16,049 nt of DNA from DASZMX01 sp035551475 (GTDB lineage Bacteria > Verrucomicrobiota > Verrucomicrobiia > Limisphaerales > Palsa-1400): the NCBI GenBank assembly GCA_035551475.1, contig DASZMX010000020.1, positions 1-16,049 on the forward strand, read 5' to 3'. The position numbers and the translations under genes were made by a program. The notes under the pieces were generated by a model that ran no database searches, had not been told where the DNA came from, and was given only the letters and a program-made list of their open reading frames with translations. Positions 14,338 through 16,049 of this stretch are shown here, piece after piece; the first letter of the stretch is position 1; every line of letters begins with the position of its first letter.

Positions 14338-15252
14338 ATGACTTTAGCAGCCGCAGCGACACCACCGCGAATTGAAAAGCTTGATCGCACGCAGATCGAT
14401 TGCCGTTTGGCGACCTGCCCCTGCCTGCCGTCTCTCAGCAGCATTGACAGCGCGTTGAAGGAATTGCTCGGCGCCGACCAGCGTTACACCTCGCAGATTG
14501 CGGAAATTATTCGTCGCGACCCCAGCCTCACCTCCCGCTTGCTGCGCCTGGTCAATTCCGTCTATTACGGCATGGCCAAGCCCGTCAAGAATATTGAAGA
14601 GGCGGTCTTTTACCTCGGCGTCCGCCAGATTCGCCAACTGGCCATGGTCACGCCCATCATCGAAGATTTTCAAAAGCTCGCCGAGAATCGCGCCTTCCCC
14701 TGGCGCCAATTCTGGCGGCATTGCATCGCCGTCGCCCTGATGACGCGCGAGATCACCGACCTGACCCAAACCCAGGACGGCGAAATCGACTACGTCGCGG
14801 GCCTCATTCACGATGTGGGTAAAATCGTGATGGCCGCCGCGTTCCCGGAGCATTTTTACGAAATTTATCATCGCCGCGCCGGCACGGGCGACATTCTGCA
14901 AATCGAGCGCGACGTCATCGGCCTGGATCACGCCGAACTCGGCGCCCTCTACCTGCGCCGCCAACGGTTGCCGGAAGTTTTCGTCGATCTCGTCCAATAC
15001 CATCATCAGCCCAATTTGGTCCGCCACCACGCCTCCGTCACCGCCGCCGTCCAAGTCGCCGACCTCGTCGTGCGTCACATGAAGATTGGCGACAGCGGCA
15101 ATCCCGGCGAAGTCGCCTTCGAAAGCTGGGTGGATTCTGCGGGTTGGAAAATTCTCTTCGCCCATCAAAGCGAGGAAGAGAAAGCCATCACTCACGCCAG
15201 CCTCAAGCGCAGCGTCGAGCGCATTCCGGCCATCCTCGAAAGCCTCGTTTAG
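14338..15252 (+). CDS. HDOD-domain signalling protein
   Basis: 304 residues from ATG 14338-14340, with a GAGGAG-AGG purine stretch directly upstream; the open frame reaches back to TTG 14254, but no conserved sequence lies there. An HDOD domain covers about residues 20-225: LPSLSSIDSALKELLG, IIRRDPSLTSRLLRLVNSVYYG, the EEAVFYLGVRQIRQLAM helix, then AGLIHDVGK (H158/D159) and LPEVFVDLVQYHHQP. HDOD proteins are HD-like signalling or scaffold proteins, often non-catalytic, linked to chemotaxis, motility and cyclic-di-GMP responses. Here the HD pair is present, but the full set of HD-hydrolase ligands cannot be confirmed. It is divergent from the proline-rich/TPR/FlgN-like unit and 138 bases upstream of flgB, so a motility role is likely. 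Confidence 0.88.
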   Translation: MTLAAAATPPRIEKLDRTQIDCRLATCPCLPSLSSIDSALKELLGADQRYTSQIAEIIRRDPSLTSRLLRLVNSVYYGMAKPVKNIEEAVFYLGVRQIRQLAMVTPIIEDFQKLAENRAFPWRQFWRHCIAVALMTREITDLTQTQDGEIDYVAGLIHDVGKIVMAAAFPEHFYEIYHRRAGTGDILQIERDVIGLDHAELGALYLRRQRLPEVFVDLVQYHHQPNLVRHHASVTAAVQVADLVVRHMKIGDSGNPGEVAFESWVDSAGWKILFAHQSEEEKAITHASLKRSVERIPAILESLV

Positions 15253-15349
15253 TCCCCCTTCGTTCGCCCGGTCAAATTTGCCTAGAGGGCTCCTTCGGTC
15301 CTTGGCAAAAACTGCTCCGTCGCCCCGGTTCTCCCTCGTAGCCCCCGGC

Positions 15350-15365
15350 TGGCACATCGGCTGCT
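15350..15365 (+). promoter_or_regulatory. Sigma-54 (-24/-12) promoter upstream of flgB
   Basis: TGGCAC (15350-15355), five bases, then CTGCT (15361-15365). The sigma-54 consensus is TGGCAC-N5-TTGCW, so the -24 element is perfect, the spacing is exact and the -12 element has one mismatch outside the essential GC. The predicted transcript start is near 15376, about 15 bases before the flgB ATG. An intact sigma-54 response regulator is encoded about 4 kb away, which supports it. Confidence 0.72.
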
Positions 15366-15390
15366 AAGCAATGTCCATGAGCTTTCGGCT

Positions 15391-15771
15391 ATGATTGATG
15401 CATTATTCAGCCAGCCTAATTACGTCGCCGTCAAAAAGATGCTGGACACCAGCCTGATGCGGCACGAGGCCATTTCCAGCAATCTGGCCAACCTCGACAC
15501 GCCCAACTACAAGCGTCTCGATGTCGCCCCGTCCTTTGAATCCCAGCTCCAGCAAGCCGTCAGCGCCGGCGACCCGAATCAAATCTCCAGTCTTCAGCCC
15601 CAGCTCAGCGTGGACAAATCCGCCGTTTGCTCAAGGTCCGACGGCAACACCGTGGAGTTGGAATCCGAACTCCTCCAACTCAACAAAAACACGCTCGAAA
15701 ACACCGTTGAAACCCAATTGGTCACCGCCTCCCTGGCCAAACTCCGCCTGGCCATCACCGGCAAAAACTAA
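15391..15771 (+). CDS. flgB: Flagellar basal-body rod protein FlgB
   Basis: 126 residues from ATG 15391-15393, the usual FlgB length. The N-terminus carries the rod-protein motif (SLMRHEAISSNLANLDTPNYKRLDV, about residues 21-45). The middle is variable (SSLQPQLSVDKSAV), and the C-terminal helix (VELESELLQLNKNTLEN, then TASLAKLRLAITGKN) is typical. FlgB forms part of the proximal rod of the flagellar basal body in the periplasm. It has no cleaved signal peptide, as is normal for proteins exported by the flagellar type III system. No good Shine-Dalgarno sequence precedes it, but a sigma-54 promoter does. flgC follows after nine bases, so the two open a rod-gene operon running out of the window. 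Confidence 0.95.
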   Translation: MIDALFSQPNYVAVKKMLDTSLMRHEAISSNLANLDTPNYKRLDVAPSFESQLQQAVSAGDPNQISSLQPQLSVDKSAVCSRSDGNTVELESELLQLNKNTLENTVETQLVTASLAKLRLAITGKN

Positions 15772-15780
15772 TTTCCACCT

Positions 15781-16049
15781 ATGATCAACCTGCTCACCGG
15801 CATCGATAGCACCGCCTCCGCCCTTCAGGCCGAGCGCACTCGCATGGACGTTGTGGCGCAAAACATCGCCAACGCCAACACCACCCGCGGTCTCGATGGC
15901 AAACCCTACCAGCGGCAACAGGTTGTTTTCGAGTCCGTCCTCCGCGCGCAGCAATCCGTGGGCGACTCCCTTTCCAACGCCCAAAGCGTCCAAGTGGCGC
16001 GCATTCAAAAGGAAAACCGCGCGCCGCGCATGATTTACAATCCCGGCCA
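15781..16049 (+). CDS. flgC: Flagellar basal-body rod protein FlgC (3' end outside window)
   Basis: The first 89 codons are visible from ATG 15781-15783; the frame is open at the window edge. The sequence has the FlgC signature: a GIDSTASALQAERTRMDVVAQN helix region and then the family-defining NIANANTTR (about residues 36-44), followed by GLDGKPYQRQQVVFES and, near the edge, PRMIYNPG, matching the conserved region before the FlgC C-terminal part. FlgC builds the proximal rod with FlgB, FlgF and the rod/hook factor FliE. The start lies nine bases after the flgB stop, so it is co-transcribed from the sigma-54 promoter before flgB. Confidence 0.95.
   Translation, partial: MINLLTGIDSTASALQAERTRMDVVAQNIANANTTRGLDGKPYQRQQVVFESVLRAQQSVGDSLSNAQSVQVARIQKENRAPRMIYNPG

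Noticed and set aside
15270..15320. A possible hairpin after the HDOD gene
   Set aside because: The pairing GCCTAGAGG/TCCTTGGC has two mismatches and a wobble and no T-run follows, so it is not a credible terminator.
14344..15357. A 337-codon open frame on the minus strand opposite the HDOD gene
   Set aside because: It is fully antisense to a frame with clear HDOD motifs, and its protein has no recognisable motif. It reflects high GC at third positions.

Overview
The window looks like the chromosome of a flagellated, Gram-negative environmental bacterium, most plausibly a verrucomicrobium or another PVC-group member. This is inferred from the gene mix: a PEP-CTERM sorting-domain protein, an exported FecR-domain protein, a CHASE2 nucleotide cyclase, a DUF4337 protein, an O-antigen-ligase-like protein with a TPR tail, a sigma-54 response regulator, and flagellar rod genes, all in GC-rich DNA with few clear Shine-Dalgarno sequences. 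I could not run a search, so the taxonomy is an inference. I see no tRNA, rRNA, CRISPR, insertion sequence or phage gene. The window is densely coding and no gap without a gene exceeds about 140 bases.

Left part (1-8275). A membrane-protein tail (+) converges on a 657-residue ribonucleotide-reductase-like large chain (-) that keeps the ATP-cone and the alpha-chain framework but appears to have lost the segments carrying the catalytic cysteines. This is the strangest protein here. Next on the minus strand, in transcription order, come a FecR-domain exported protein, a strong rho-independent terminator, a CHASE2-adenylate cyclase and a DUF4337 membrane protein. They look like a periplasm-sensing and cyclic-nucleotide module. 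Upstream of them lies an O-antigen-ligase-like polytopic protein whose start is coupled (TGATG) to the stop of a LeuC/HacA-type dehydratase large subunit.

Middle part (8275-11922). The leuC-like gene is preceded by an NtrC-family sigma-54 response regulator with all the expected motifs. Before that is a PEP-CTERM protein closed by its own terminator.

Right part (12037-16049). This part is flagellar in character. Three minus-strand genes, joined by 4-base start/stop overlaps, encode a proline-rich exported protein, an exported TPR protein and a small helical FlgN-like protein. Divergent from them are an HDOD-domain protein and then flgB-flgC (flgC is cut by the window end). A near-consensus sigma-54 promoter sits immediately before flgB, matching the nearby sigma-54 regulator, and a sigma-28-like box lies just before the HDOD gene. 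The working picture is a sigma-54-controlled flagellar locus next to a surface, envelope and signalling region.
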